From Siphonodentalium dalli (Eukaryota; Mollusca; Scaphopoda; Gadilida; Siphonodentaliidae): a stretch of 64,000 nt of DNA. Below, piece after piece: positions 14,132 to 25,715 of the stretch (its first letter is position 1; the number at the start of each line of letters is the position of its first letter). The translations under genes and the position numbers were made by a program. A model generated the notes under the pieces. That model did not search any database. It was not told the DNA's origin and saw only the letters and a program-made list of their open reading frames with translations. The DNA is taken from positions 11,803,784 to 11,867,783 of the forward strand of contig CP136066.1 of assembly GCA_032622095.1 (NCBI GenBank), in the 5' to 3' direction.

Positions 14132-14421
14132 GTGTAAGCAATATTTGCTAAGTGGGTGTCTGACCAGGTAACACGTTGTCCGAGACGTAGTGAACACCAA
14201 ACCTGGCACACCAGAATGACAAAAACAAGTCAAAGTGAGATGCCGGCAGGTAGACCAGAGGCCTTTTGGAAAAGTCAAATGAGGATAAGAGCAAAAAACG
14301 GCTTAAAACATATTTGTCAAAAGAATCGTTCACGCGCAATACTGCTGGACACAAAACACACAGGCTATGTTGCAATGTCTCCTCTACACACACTATGCTT
14401 GGCAATATTTTAAGTTCCCGT
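14132..14421. other. Spacer 1, unassigned left part
   Basis: This is the first 290 bp after array 1. It is non-repetitive and has no feature I recognise. Short open frames exist on both strands (85 codons each, 14156-14413 plus and 14148-14405 minus) but they overlap almost completely, show no motif, and are probably chance. The left edge retains a damaged satellite remnant (TTTATGTG after GTCTATGT). Confidence 0.6.
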
Positions 14422-14720
14422 CCCGATGACTCAGTAAATAAGGCACATGGTACTAAATGGAGGGGACCTCGATGACCCAGTCAGCAAGGCGCACGAACTC
14501 CCACGCGGAAACCCCGATGTCCCAGTCATCAACGTGTATGACCCTCTTACGGGTTGGATCCCGGTGCCTCAACCGGTAAGGTGCATGGTATTCTCATGGA
14601 AGGACCCGGGTGATATAATTAGTAAGTCGTATACAATATTATGGAGGGGACCCCGGTATCCAATATTACTACGGAGGCGGCCCCGGTGCTTCAACCACCA
14701 AGGCACATGGCCATAAACCT
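14422..14720. repeat. Degenerate ~45-bp tandem repeat
   Basis: Seven diverged units start with a C-rich block followed by CGATG or CGGTG, at about 14422, 14467, 14512, 14559, 14605, 14651 and 14681. Spacings are 45, 45, 47, 46, 46 and a truncated 30 bp. The shared internal pattern is a CAGT or CAAC block, then AAGGCACATGG or a close variant, then a GGAGGGGA-like end. The units differ from one another far more than the satellite units do, so this is an older array of an unrelated sequence with a coincidentally similar period. Bases 14552-14565 resemble a polymerase III B box (GGTTGGATCCC), but no A box is visible and the match lies across a unit junction. Confidence 0.8.
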
Positions 14721-14996
14721 TAAATTCTTATCTGGTACCCAACATAAATCAGTTTGTGGTGTATCTATGACACAAAGTTTTGTCAGCCACCAAGTAATGT
14801 AATTATATATATATTTATAATATCAAATAACATATATGTAGTGGGGTTGTATATAGTCCAAAGCAACCCCGAAACTCAACACTAGGATGTGATACTAACA
14901 TAAGATAATAAATTGTTTGTATATTATATTAATAAATGTGTTAAAGTCTATACATATTATAATAATGCCATATAGGCAGTGTGCTTGTTAAAAATA
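14721..14996. other. AT-rich, no feature seen
   Basis: This is a strongly AT-rich stretch with TATATATATATTTATAATATC near 14805 and several short ATAT runs. No open frame, RNA gene or long repeat is evident. Confidence 0.6.
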
Positions 14997-14998
14997 AT

Positions 14999-15064
14999 AA
15001 CAGGTAGTAAAGTTCCTCAAAGTAGTAACAGGTAGTAAAGTTCCTCAAAGTAGTAACAGGTAGA
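14999..15064. repeat. 28-bp tandem repeat, ~2.4 copies
   Basis: Copies start at 15001 and 15029, and a partial one at 15057, each beginning CAGGTAGTAAAG and ending CAAAGTAGTAA. The two full copies are identical, so this is a recent local duplication in an otherwise AT-rich tract. Confidence 0.92.
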
Positions 15065-15420
15065 CTAGTTTATAGAATTTATAGTTAATAAGTGATGGAA
15101 AAGTCTAGTTTATAACTATGCCCTTGTTGTTATCGGGTGGTATCTGAATCCAACGAGATCGCATCGCGCGTATAAATTCCTACATTTTAAATATTTCCGC
15201 GCTATCATATATGCGAATTTACATATTAAATATCGGTATACACAAATTATGGCATCCAGGTGAGACATAAAAATCTTTTGCGGAAAACAGACGAACACGG
15301 ACGGACGGGCGGACTGAACAAACGGCAGACACGGAATGTCGGCCACAAAACGTTATCCGACATTGTAATATGATCGTACGTGACACGTAACGGGGCAACC
15401 ACACGCGGTGCTTCGTCGGA
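15065..15420. other. Unassigned spacer; GGACGGACGG-like stretch
   Basis: No gene is supported here. At about 15288-15315 there is a CAGACGAACACGG stretch running into GACGGACGGGCGGAC. Short GACGGACGG runs of this kind are common in the tails of non-coding repeats of molluscs and other invertebrates (recollection, not a match). Minus-strand open frames of 61-87 codons (15116-15510) overlap one another in different frames and show no domain. Confidence 0.5.
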
Positions 15421-16180
15421 TCTAGTTATGCGAAATTTGACCAGATTTGACCTTGAATTTACCGTTTTGAATGTCAATGTCAGGTCGGGGTTACGAGTTA
15501 AGCCATCCAAAACACTGCCCGGACAAAAGTATCCCTAGCTATCGAATATCGTCGAAATCCGCCACTAATACCCGATTTGATCTTGAATCGACCATTTTGA
15601 AGATCAAGCATCACACTTTGACCCGTCCAAAACACTTCCCGGACAAACGTACACTTAGGTATCAAGTTTCGTCGAAATCCGTCCGGAAGTTTTCCCGGCC
15701 ATAGCTAACAGACAAAAGTCACAAACTATACATTAGGTTTTAGCTGGGTACCTGTCTGACGGGCATGTGGGTGAGACGAAATTTGTTGGCATCCCCATCT
15801 ACACCAACACCCCCAAAAAATGGTGGAAATCGGGCCAGTGGATACCCAGATACAGTTCAATGTCATTTAAAATATCAAGTTCACGCCGCACGGGCATCCG
15901 GGTGTGACGAAATTGCTCAGCGCCTGAAACTACCCCCACATACCAAATTTGGTGAAAATCGGCTCAGCGGAGAACTTGAGTTCAAGGTCATTTGAAGGTC
16001 AAGGTCACGCCGCACGGGCAAACGGATATACCCATGTTAGTCCTCAGGTCAAACTACATACCCGTACCAAGTTTCATCAAAATCGGTTAGCCGTTTCCGA
16101 TTCCATCGCGGAAACACACACACACATACATACACACACACCCACACGCACAGACCACAAACTTTCTTCAAATATATAAT
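15421..16180. repeat. Diverged ~128-bp tandem repeat (TCAAGGTCA / AAATCGG type)
   Basis: Successive copies start near 15444, 15574, 15704, 15761, 15892 and 16016, with measured spacings of 130, 131 and 124 bp where anchors are clear (GATTTGACC 15444 against GATTTGATC 15574; GGGCATGTGG 15761, GGGCATCCGG 15892, GGGCAAACGG 16016). Each copy has a TTCAAGGTCA-like stretch, a CGTACCAAGTTTCATC-like stretch and an AAAATCGG or AAATCCG stretch. The family ends in a CA microsatellite and a short AATATATAATAGATT tail. It resembles abundant non-coding repeats I associate with mollusc genomes. Small open frames inside it (15471-15704, 15765-15995, 15949-16179) follow the repeat and are not genes. Confidence 0.75.
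16112..16156. repeat. CA-rich microsatellite
   Basis: ACACACACACACATACATAC is followed by more CA dinucleotides with CCC and CG interruptions. It sits at the 3' end of the diverged tandem family, as is usual for tails of interspersed repeats. Confidence 0.9.
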
Positions 16181-16379
16181 AGATTCTTTATGGAGGTCAA
16201 GTTTAAATGGATATCGTACTCCCATGTTTCTGTTCGTCAGATACAGACTCGAGTATGTAGGAGCCTCGATACCGGTATATTTCTAAAGGATAGCTATAAA
16301 AGGCCTCTGAATATTGACATTAGCGCGTACATCGCAACACATATCTAGCAAAATGGCCCTTTAAGTGAGATGTCTTTCA
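16181..16379. other. Unassigned spacer sequence
   Basis: About 200 bp with no open frame, tandem repeat or RNA gene that I can support. Confidence 0.5.
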
Positions 16380-16383
16380 ACAG

Positions 16384-16420
16384 AGGTCAAGGTCATTTTA
16401 TGGTCAAGGTCAAGGTCATA
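16384..16420. repeat. Three TCAAGGTCA motifs
   Basis: GGTCAAGGTCATTTTATGG is followed by GTCAAGGTCAAGGTCATA. TCAAGGTCA is the extended half-site bound by monomeric nuclear receptors of the SF-1/ERR type, but the same motif is a component of the diverged repeat family 300 bp upstream. The simplest reading is another repeat fragment. Confidence 0.7.
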
Positions 16421-16627
16421 TAAACCCCCCACATCAACTTGACAACAAATTTGGTTGAGGCTTAATTCCAACTTCACCAACGAAGGCGACCCATGTTATG
16501 ATGGACATATCATTTGACTTCCTCGCTGCCACCACTGCTCACAAATGATTTCAAATAATAAGCCGCGTTCCGATGTTGAGTGTGAATACCTGGCAGCCAG
16601 CCAATACTATTCGCGCGACATACAACC
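16421..16627. other. Unassigned spacer sequence
   Basis: No gene or clear repeat is visible. An ACAAATTTGG stretch near 16445 may be a further worn fragment of the TCAAGGTCA repeat family. Confidence 0.45.
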
Positions 16628-16773
16628 GTGAAAAAATCCCCCTTGTTAGGGTAGATTGGTTCAATAATTTATCTCGAAGGAATTGATAAGCCGCTGATAT
16701 GTCTGTGAGGCCAAATCGTTGCGAGACGGGAACTTATTGAATGTGTTGTCCGCCTATTAGGGGGATTTTTCGC
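16628..16773. repeat. 146-bp imperfect foldback (possible MITE-like remnant)
   Basis: The left arm at 16628-16650 (GTGAAAAAATCCCCCTTG then TTAGG) is an imperfect inverse of the right arm at 16751-16773 (CGCCTATTAGGGGGATTT then TTCGC). Further in, TTCAATAA pairs with TTATTGAA and TCTCG with CGAGA, so much of the segment can fold back on itself. No open frame lies within it. A target-site duplication is not obvious, so the mobile-element reading is tentative. Confidence 0.6.
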
Positions 16774-16951
16774 TGAGCAATTTGTCCGGAGGAAAATTAC
16801 ACGCAGCTAAAGCGGGATCGTTATTACAAAACACCATAAGTAAACATCGGCGCAACACACGATGTCGTGCTATACATTGTTGGAAAGGGTACATCCTTGG
16901 CTATTCAACTGTGGTAATTTGATTCTGAAGCAGGCACGTTTGCTTGTGCTA
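16774..16951. other. Unassigned spacer sequence
   Basis: About 180 bp with no gene, tandem repeat or RNA feature that I can support. Confidence 0.45.
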
Positions 16952-16976
16952 TTTTCGCATATATCTTTTGCGAAAA
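16952..16976. other. Short perfect hairpin
   Basis: TTTTCGCA at 16952-16959 and TGCGAAAA at 16969-16976 form perfect 8-bp arms around a 9-base loop. No T-run follows that would make it a classical terminator. Confidence 0.7.
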
Positions 16977-17004
16977 CGGTTATGAATGCAACCAAGTCTA
17001 GTAT

Positions 17005-17021
17005 ACTGATGTGAAATCAGT
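17005..17021. other. Short perfect hairpin
   Basis: ACTGAT and ATCAGT form 6-bp arms with a GTGAA loop. It is one of three inverted repeats within 160 bp of the start of array 2. Confidence 0.65.
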
Positions 17022-17079
17022 GTTTCCTGCGGAGACCAATTTTTTCTGGATTCTAGCCCACAACACCAAATGACGCAAA

Positions 17080-17106
17080 TGACGTCATGGACCATGTCAT
17101 GACGTC
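17080..17106. promoter_or_regulatory. Palindrome with CRE-like TGACGTCA
   Basis: GACGTCATG at 17081-17089 and CATGACGTC at 17098-17106 form perfect 9-bp inverted arms separated by 8 bases. TGACGTCA at 17080-17087 matches the full palindromic site of CREB/ATF bZIP factors, and TGACGCAAATG precedes it. It lies 68 bp before array 2. No coding sequence lies downstream, so a promoter role is only a possibility. Confidence 0.4.
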
Positions 17107-18699
17107 TTCGCTGATTTTATTCAGCTAACCAACGAAATTGGTCAAACGAAACTAATCTATAGGCCAAAATCACGTGGGGGTATACGTGTTTTATGTACAC
17201 ACCCGGACGTCTCTGTGGGGGGTATACGTGTTTTATGTACACACACCCGGACGTCTCTGTGGGGGTATACGTGTTTTATGTACCACACCCGGACGTCTCT
17301 GTGGGGTTATACGTGTTTTATGTACCACACCCGGACGTCTCTGTGGGGGTATACGTGTTTTATGTACACACCCGGACGTCTCTGTGGGGGTATACGTGTT
17401 TTATGTACACACACCCGGACGTCTCTGTGTGGGTATACGTGTTTTATGTACACACTCGGACGTCTCTGTGGGGGTATACGTGTTTTATGTACACACACCC
17501 GGACGTCTCTGTGTGGGTATACGTGTTTTATGTACACACCCGGACGTCTCTGTGGGGGGTATACGTGTTTTATGTACACACACCCGGACGTCTCTGTGGG
17601 GGTATACGTGTTTTATGTACCACACCCGGACGTCTCTGTGGGGTTATACGTGTTTTATGTACCACACCCGGACGTCTCTGTGGGGGTATACGTGTTTTAT
17701 GTACCACACCCGGACGTCTCTGTGAGGGTATACGTGTTTTATGTACACACACCCGGACGTCTCTGTGTGGGTATACGTGTTTTATGTACACACACCCGGA
17801 CGTCTCTGTGGGGGTATACGTGTTTTATGTACACACACCCGGACGTCTCTGTGGGGGTATACGTGTTTTATGTACACACACCCGGACGTCTCTGTGGGGG
17901 TATTCGTGTTTTATGTACACACACCCGGACGTCTCTGTCGGGGTATACGTGTTTTATGTACCACACCCGGACGTCTCTGTGAGGGTATACGTGTTTTATG
18001 TACACACACCCGGACGTCTCTGTGGGGGTATACGTGTTTTATGTACACACCCGGACGTCTCTGTGGGGGTATACGTGTTTTATGTACCACACCCGGACGT
18101 CTCTGTGAGGGTATACGTGTTTTATGTACACACACCCGGACGTCTCTGTGGGGGTATACGTGTTTTATGTACACACACCCGGACGTCTCTGTGGGGGTAT
18201 ACGTGTTTTATGTACACACACCCGGACGTCTCTGTGGGGGTATACGTGTTTTATGTACACACACCCGGACGTCTCTGTGGGGGTATACGTGTTTTATGTA
18301 CACACCCGGACGTCTCTGTGGGGGTATACGTGTTTTATGTACACACACCCGGACGTCTCTGTGGGGGTATACGTGTTTTATGTACACACCCGGACGTCTC
18401 TGTGGGGGTATACGTGTTTTATGTACACACACCCGGACGTCTCTGTGGGGGTATACGTGTTTTATGTACACACCCGGACGTCTCTCTGGGGGTATACCAG
18501 TGTTATGTACACACACCCGGACGTCTCTGTGGGGGTATACGTGTTTTATGTACCACACCCGGACGTCTCTGTGGGGGTATACGTGTTTTATGTACCACAC
18601 CCGGACGTCCCTGTGGGGGTATACGTGTTTTATGTACACACCCGGACGTCTCTGTGGGGGTATACGTGTTTTATGTACCACACCCGGACGTCTCTGTGG

Positions 18700-21600
18700 G
18701 GGTATACGTGTTTTATGTACACACCCGGACGTCTCTGTGGGGGTATACGTGTTTTATGTACCCACAGCCGGACGTCTCTGTGGGGGTATACCAGTGTTAT
18801 GTACACACACCCGGACGTCTCTGTGGGGGTATACGTGTTTTATGTACCACACCCGGACGTCTCTGTGGGGGTATACGTGTTTTATGTACACACACCCGGA
18901 CGTCTCTGTGGGGGTATACGGGTTTTATGTACACACACCCGGACGTCTCTGTGTGGGTATACGTGTTTTATGTACACACACCCGGACGTCTCTGTGGGGT
19001 ATACGTGTGTTATGTACACACACCCGGACGTCTCTGTGGGGGTATACGTGTTTTATGTACACACACCCGGACGTCTCTGTGGGGGTATACGTGTTTTATG
19101 TACCACACCCAGACGTCTCTGTGGGGTATACGTGTTTTATGTACACACACCCGGACGTCTCTGTGTGGGTATACGTGTTTTATGTACACACACCCGGACG
19201 TCTCTGTGGGGGTATACGTGTTTTATGTACACACACCCGGACGTCTCTGTGGGGGTATACGTGTTTTATGTACACACACCCGGACGTCTCTGTGGGGGTA
19301 TACGTGTTTTATGTACCACACCCAGACGTCTCTGTGGGGTATACGTGTTTTATGTACACACACCCGGACGTCTCTGTGGGGGTATACGTGTTTTATGTAC
19401 CACACCCAGACGTCTCTGTGGGGTATACGTGTTTTATGTACACACACCCGGACGTCTCTGTGTGGGTATACGTGTTTTATGTACACACACCCTGACGTCT
19501 CTGTGGGGGTATACGTGTTTTATGTACACACACCCGGACGTCTCTGTGGGGGTATACGTGTTTTATGTACACACACCCTGACGTCTCTGTGGGGGTATAC
19601 GTGTTTTATGTACACACACCCGGACGTCTCTGTGGGGGTATACGTGTTTTATGTACACACCCGGACGTCTCTGTGAGGGTATACGTGTTTTATGTACACA
19701 CACCCGGACGTCTATGTGGGGTATACGTGTTTTATGTACACACACCCTGACGTCTCTGTGTGGGTATACGTGTTTTATGTACACACACCCTGACGTCTCT
19801 GTGGGGGTATACGTGTTTTATGTACACACACCCGGACGTCTCTGTGGGGGTATACGTGTTTTATGTACACACCCGGACGTCTCTGTGAGGGTATACGTGT
19901 TTTATGTACACACACCCGGACGTCTATGTGGGGTATACGTGTTTTATGTACACACACCCTGACGTCTATATGGGGGTATACGTGTTTTATGTACACACCC
20001 GGACGTCTCTGTGGGGGTATACGTGTTTTATGTACCACACCCGGACGTCTCTGTGAGGGTATACGTGTTTTATGTACACACACCCGGACGTCTCTGTGGG
20101 GGTATACGTGTTTTATGTACCACACCCGGACGTCTCTGTGGGGGTATACGTGTTTTATGTACACGCACCCGGGCGTCTCTGTGAGGGTATACGTGTTTTA
20201 TGTACACACACCCGGACGTCTCTGTGGGGGTATACGTGTTTTATGTACACACACCCGGACGTCTCTGTGGGGGTATACGTGTTTTATGTACACGCACCCG
20301 GGCGTCTCTGTGAGGGTATACGTGTTTTATGTACACACACCCGGACGTCTCTGTGGGGGTATACGTGTTTTATGTACACACACCAGGACGTCTCTGTGGG
20401 GTATACGTGTTTTATGTACCACACCCGGACGTCTCTGTGGGGGTATACGTGTTTTATGTACACACACCCGGACGTCTCTGTGTGGGTATACGTGTTTTAT
20501 GTACACTCACCCGGACGTCTCTGTGTGGGTATACGTGTTTTATGTACACACACCCTGACGTCTCTGTGGGGGTATACGTGTTTTATGTACACACACCCGG
20601 ACGTCTCTGTGGGGGTATACGTGTTTTATGTACACACCCGGACGTCTCTGTGAGGGTATACGTGTTTTATGTACACACACCCGGACGTCTATGTGGGGTA
20701 TACGTGTTTTATGTACACACCCGGACGTCTCTGTGGGGGTATACGTGTTTTATGTACACACCCGGACGTCTCTGTGGGGGTATACGTGTTTTATGTACAC
20801 TCACCCGGACGTCTCTGTGGGGGTATACGTGTTGTATGTACCACACCCGGACGTCTCTGTGGGGGTATACGTGTTTTATGTACACACACCCGGACGTCTC
20901 TGTGGGGGTATACGTGTTTTATGTACACACACCCGGACGTCTCTGTGTGGGTATACGTGTTTTATGTACACACACCCGGACGTCTCTGTGGGGGTATACG
21001 TGTTTTATGTACACACACCCGGACGTCTCTGTGGGGGTATACGTGTTTTATGTACCACACCCGGACGTCTCTGTGGGGGTATACGTGTTTTATGTACACA
21101 CACCCGGACGTCTCTGTGGGGTATACGTGTTTTATGTACACACACCCGGACGTCTCTGTGGGGGTATACGTGTTTTATGTACACACACCCGGACGTCTCT
21201 GTGGGGGTATACGTGTTTTATGTACACACACCCGGACGTCTCTGTGGGGGTATACGTGTTTTATGTACACACCCGGACGTCTCTGTGGGGTATACGTGTT
21301 TTATGTACCCACACCCGGACGTCTCTGTGGGGGGTATACGTGTTTTATGTTCACACCCGGACGTCTCTGTGGGGTATACGTGTGTTATGTACACACACCC
21401 GGACGTCTCTGTGGGGGTATACGTGTTTTATGTTCACACCCGGACGTCTCTGTGGGGTATACGTGTGTTATGTACACACACCCGGACGTCTCTGTGGGGG
21501 TATACGTGTTTTATGTACACACACCCGGACGTCTCTGTGGGGGTATACGTGTTTTATGTACCACACCCGGACGTCTCTGTGGGGGTATACGTGTTTTATG

Positions 21601-24000
21601 TACACTCACCCGGGTTTGGTGGGGGTATACGTGTTTTATGTACCCACAGCCGGACGTCTCTGTGGGGGTATACGTGTTTTATGTACACACACCCGGACGT
21701 CTCTGTGGGGTTATACGTGTTTTATGTACCACACCCGGACGTCTCTGTGGGGGTATACGTGTTTTATGTACACACACCCGGACGTCTCTGTGGGGGTATA
21801 CGTGTTTTATGTACACACACCCGGACGTCTCTGTGGGGGTATACGTGTTTTATGTACCCACAGCCGGACGTCTCTGTGGGGGTATACGTGTTTTATGTAC
21901 ACACCCGGACGTCTCTGTGGGGGGTATACGTGTTTTATGTACACACACCCGGACGTCTCTGTGGGGGTATACGTGTTTTATGTACACTCACCCGGGTTTG
22001 GTGGGGGTATACGTGTTTTATGTACCCACAGCCGGACGTCTCTGTGTGGGTATACGTGTTTTATGTACACACACCCGGACGTCTCTGTGGGGGTATACGT
22101 GTTTTATGTACACACCCGGACGTCTCTGTGTGGGTATACGTGTTTTATGTACACACACCCGGACGTCTCTGTGGGGGTATACGTGTTTTATGTACACACA
22201 CCCGGACGTCTCTGTGGGGGTATACGTGTTTTATGTACACACACCCGGACGTCTCTGTGGGGGTATACGTGTTTTATGTACACTCACCCGGACGTCTATG
22301 TGTGGGTATACGTGTTTTATGTACACACACCCGGACGTCTCTGTGGGGTTATACGTGTTTTATGTACACACACCCGGACGTCTCTGTGGGGGTTTACGTG
22401 TATTATGTACACACACCCGGACGTCTCTGTGAGGGTATACGTGTTTTATGTACACTCACCCGGACGTCTCTGTGGGGGTATACGTGTTTTATGTACACTC
22501 ACCCGGGTTTGGTGGGGGTATACGTGTTTTATGTACCCACAGCCGGACGTCTCTGTGGGGGTATACGTGTTTTATGTACACACACCCGGACGTCTCTGTG
22601 GGGGTATACGTGTTTTATGTACCCACAGCCGGACGTCTCTGTGGGGGTATACGTGTTTTATGTACACACACCCGGACGTCTCTGTGGGGTATACGTGTGT
22701 TATGTACACACACCCGGACGTCTCTGTGGGGGTATACGTGTTTTATGTACCACACCCGGACGTCTCTGTGGGGGTATACGTGTTTTATGTACACACACCC
22801 GGACGTCTCTGTGGGGGTATACGTGTTTTATGTACACACACCCGGACGTCTCTGTGGGGGTATACGTGTTTTATGTACCCACAGCCGGACGTCTCTGTGG
22901 GGGTATACGTGTTTTATGTACACACACCCGGACGTCTCTGTGGGGTTATACGTGTTTTATGTACCACACCCGGACGTCTCTGTGGGGGTATACGTGTTTT
23001 ATGTACACACACCCGGACGTCTCTGTGGGGGTATACGTGTTTTATGTACACACACCCGGACGTCTCTGTGGGGGTATACGTGTTTTATGTACACACACCC
23101 GGACGTCTCTGTGGGGTTATACGTGTTTTATGTACCACACCCGGACGTCTCTGTGGGGGTATACGTGTTTTATGTACACACACCCGGACGTCTATATGGG
23201 GGTATACGTGTTTTATGTACACACACCCGGACGTCTCTGTGGGGGTATACGTGTTTTATGTACACACACCCGGACGTCTCTGTGGGGGTATACGTGTTTT
23301 ATGTACACACACCCGGACGTCTCTGTGGGGGTATACGTGTTTTATGTACACACACCCGGACGTCTCTGTGGGGGTACACGTGTTTTATGTACACTCACCC
23401 GGACGTCTCTGTGGGGTTATACGTGTTTTATGTACACACCCGGACGTCTCTGTGGGGTTATACGTGTTTTATGTACCACACCCGGACGTCTCTGTGGGGG
23501 TATACGTGTTTTATGTTCACACCCGGACGTCTATGTGGGGGTATACGTGTTTTATGTACACACACCCGGACGTCTCTGTGGGGGTATACGTGTTTTATGT
23601 ACACACCCGGACGTCTCTGTGGGGGTATACGTGTTTTATGTTCACACCCGGACGTCTATGTGGGGGTATACGTGTTTTATGTACACACACCCGGACGTCT
23701 CTGTGGAGGTATACGTGTTTTATGTACACACACCCGGACGTCTCTGTGTGGGTATACGTGTTTTATGTACCCACAGCCGGACGTCTCTGTGGGGGTATAC
23801 GTGTTTTATGTACACACCCGGACGTCTCTGTGGGGGTATACGTGTTTTATGTACCCACAGCCGGACGTCTCTGTGGGGTATACGTGTTTTATGTACACAC
23901 CCGGACGTCTCTGTGGGGGTATACGTGTTTTATGTACACTCACCCGGGTTTGGTGGGGGTATACGTGTTTTATGTACACACACCCGGACGTCTCTGTGGG
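18700..24000 (+). repeat. Array 2 subfamily with CCACAGCC and CTCACCC linkers
   Basis: Linkers reading ACCCACAGCC (for example about 18768, 21648, 21858, 22026, 22538, 22621, 22876, 23769, 23856) and ACACTCACCC occur repeatedly here, together with four-G units. The ACCCACAGCC form is not seen in arrays 1 or 3. Four of the ten GTTTGG variants (about 21.61, 21.99, 22.50 and 23.94 kb) are in this stretch. Confidence 0.75.
19577..19964 (+). repeat. 212-bp (5-unit) tandem duplication
   Basis: The order CCCTGACG, TGTGAGGG, TCTATGTGGGGTATAC occurs twice. TCTATGTGGGG lies at 19711 and 19923, an offset of 212. Confidence 0.9.
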
Positions 24001-24824
24001 GGTATACGTGTTTTATGTACACACCCGGACGTCTCTGTGGGGGTATACGTGTTTTATGTACACACACCCTGACGTCTCTGTGGGGGTATACGTGTTTTAT
24101 GTACACACACCCGGACGTCTCTGTGGGGGTATACGTGTTTTATGTACACACACCCGGACGTCTCTGTGGGGGTATACGTGTTTTATGTACACACACCCGG
24201 ACGTCTCTGTGGAGGTATACGTGTTTTATGTACCACACCCGGACGTCTCTGTGGGGGTATACGTGTTTTATGTACACACACCCGGACGTCTCTGTGGGGG
24301 TATACGTGTTTTATGTACACACACCCGGACGTCTCTGTGGGGGTATACGTGTTTTATGTACACACACCCGGACGTCTCTGTGTGGGTATACGTGTTTTAT
24401 GTACCACACCCGGACGTCTCTGTGGGGGTATACGTGTGTTATGTACACACACCCTGACGTCTCTGTGGGGGTATACGTGTTTTATGTACACACACCCGGA
24501 CGTCTCTGTGGGGGTATACGTGTTTTATGTACACACACCCGGACGTCTCTGTGGGGGTATACGTGTTTTATGTACACACCCGGACGTCTCTGTGTGGGTA
24601 TACGTGTTTTATGTACCACACCCGGACGTCTCTGTGGGGTTATACGTGTTTTATGTACACACACCCGGACGTCTCTGTGGGGGTATACGTGTTTTATGTA
24701 CACACACCCGGACGTCTCTGTGGGGGTATACGTGTTTTATGTACACACACCCGGACGTCTATGTGGGGGTATACGTGTTTTATGTACACACACCCGGACG
24801 TCTCTGTGGGGGTATACGTGTTTT

Positions 24825-25715
24825 ATGTACACACCCGGAGACGTCTCTGTGGGGGTATACGTGTTTTATGTACACACCCGGACGTCTCTGTGGGGGTATA
24901 CGTGTTTTATGTACACACCCGGACGTCTTTGTGGGGGTATACCAGTGTTATGTACACACACCCGGACGTCTCTGTGGGGGTATACGTGTTTTATGTACCA
25001 CACCCGGACGTCTCTGTGGGGGTATACGTGTTTTATGTACCACACCCGGACGTCTCTGTGGGGGTATACGTGTTTTATGTACCACACCCGGACGTCTCTG
25101 TGGGGGTATACGTGTTTTATGTACACACACCCGGACGTCTCTGTGGGGGTATACGTGTTTTATGTACCACACCCGGACGTCTCTGTGGGGGTATACGTGT
25201 GTTATGTACCACACCCGGACGTCTCTGTGGGGGTATACGTGTTTTATGTACCACACCCGGACGTCTCTGTGGGGGTATACGTGTTTTATGTACACACACC
25301 CGGACGTCTCTGTGTGGGTATACGTGTTTTATGTACACACACCCGGACGTCTCTGTGGGGGTATACGTGTTTTATGTACACACACCCGGACGTCTCTGTG
25401 GGGGTATACGTGTTTTATGTACACACACCCGGACGTCTCTGTGGGGGTATACGTGTTTTATGTACCACACCCGGACGTCTCTGTGGGGGTATACGTGTTT
25501 TATGTACACACACCCGGACGTCTCTGTGGGGGTATACGTGTTTTATGTACCACACCCGGACGTCTCTGTGGGGGTATACATGTTTTATGTACACACACCC
25601 GGACGTCTCTGTGGGGGTATACGTGTTTTATGTACCACACCCGGACGTCTCTGTGGGGGTATACGTGTTTTATGTACACACACCCGGACGTCTCTGTGGG
25701 GGTATACATGTTTTA
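24825..25715 (+). repeat. Array 2 copy of the block at ~10920-11640
   Basis: It carries the GA-insertion unit at about 24835 and the GTATACCAGTGTTATG unit at about 24940. A four-unit addition containing a TACGTGTGTTATG unit (about 25196) separates the two collinear parts. The remainder matches array 1 unit for unit up to about 25.7 kb. Confidence 0.85.

Noticed and set aside
14148-14413. Two 85-codon open frames on opposite strands at the start of spacer 1
   Set aside because: They overlap almost completely, lack recognisable motifs and lie beside degenerate repeats. Chance is the simplest explanation.
14552-14565. Polymerase III B box suggesting a tRNA-derived SINE
   Set aside because: GGTTGGATCCC is close to a B box, but no A box lies at the right distance upstream and the match spans a junction of the 45-bp repeat.
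15471-16179. Open frames of 76-77 codons within the 128-bp repeat family
   Set aside because: The predicted peptides simply follow the repeat (for example repeated SSKS) and break at unit junctions.
16384-16420. Nuclear-receptor response element cluster
   Set aside because: TCAAGGTCA is part of the neighbouring diverged repeat family, and there is no gene nearby to regulate.
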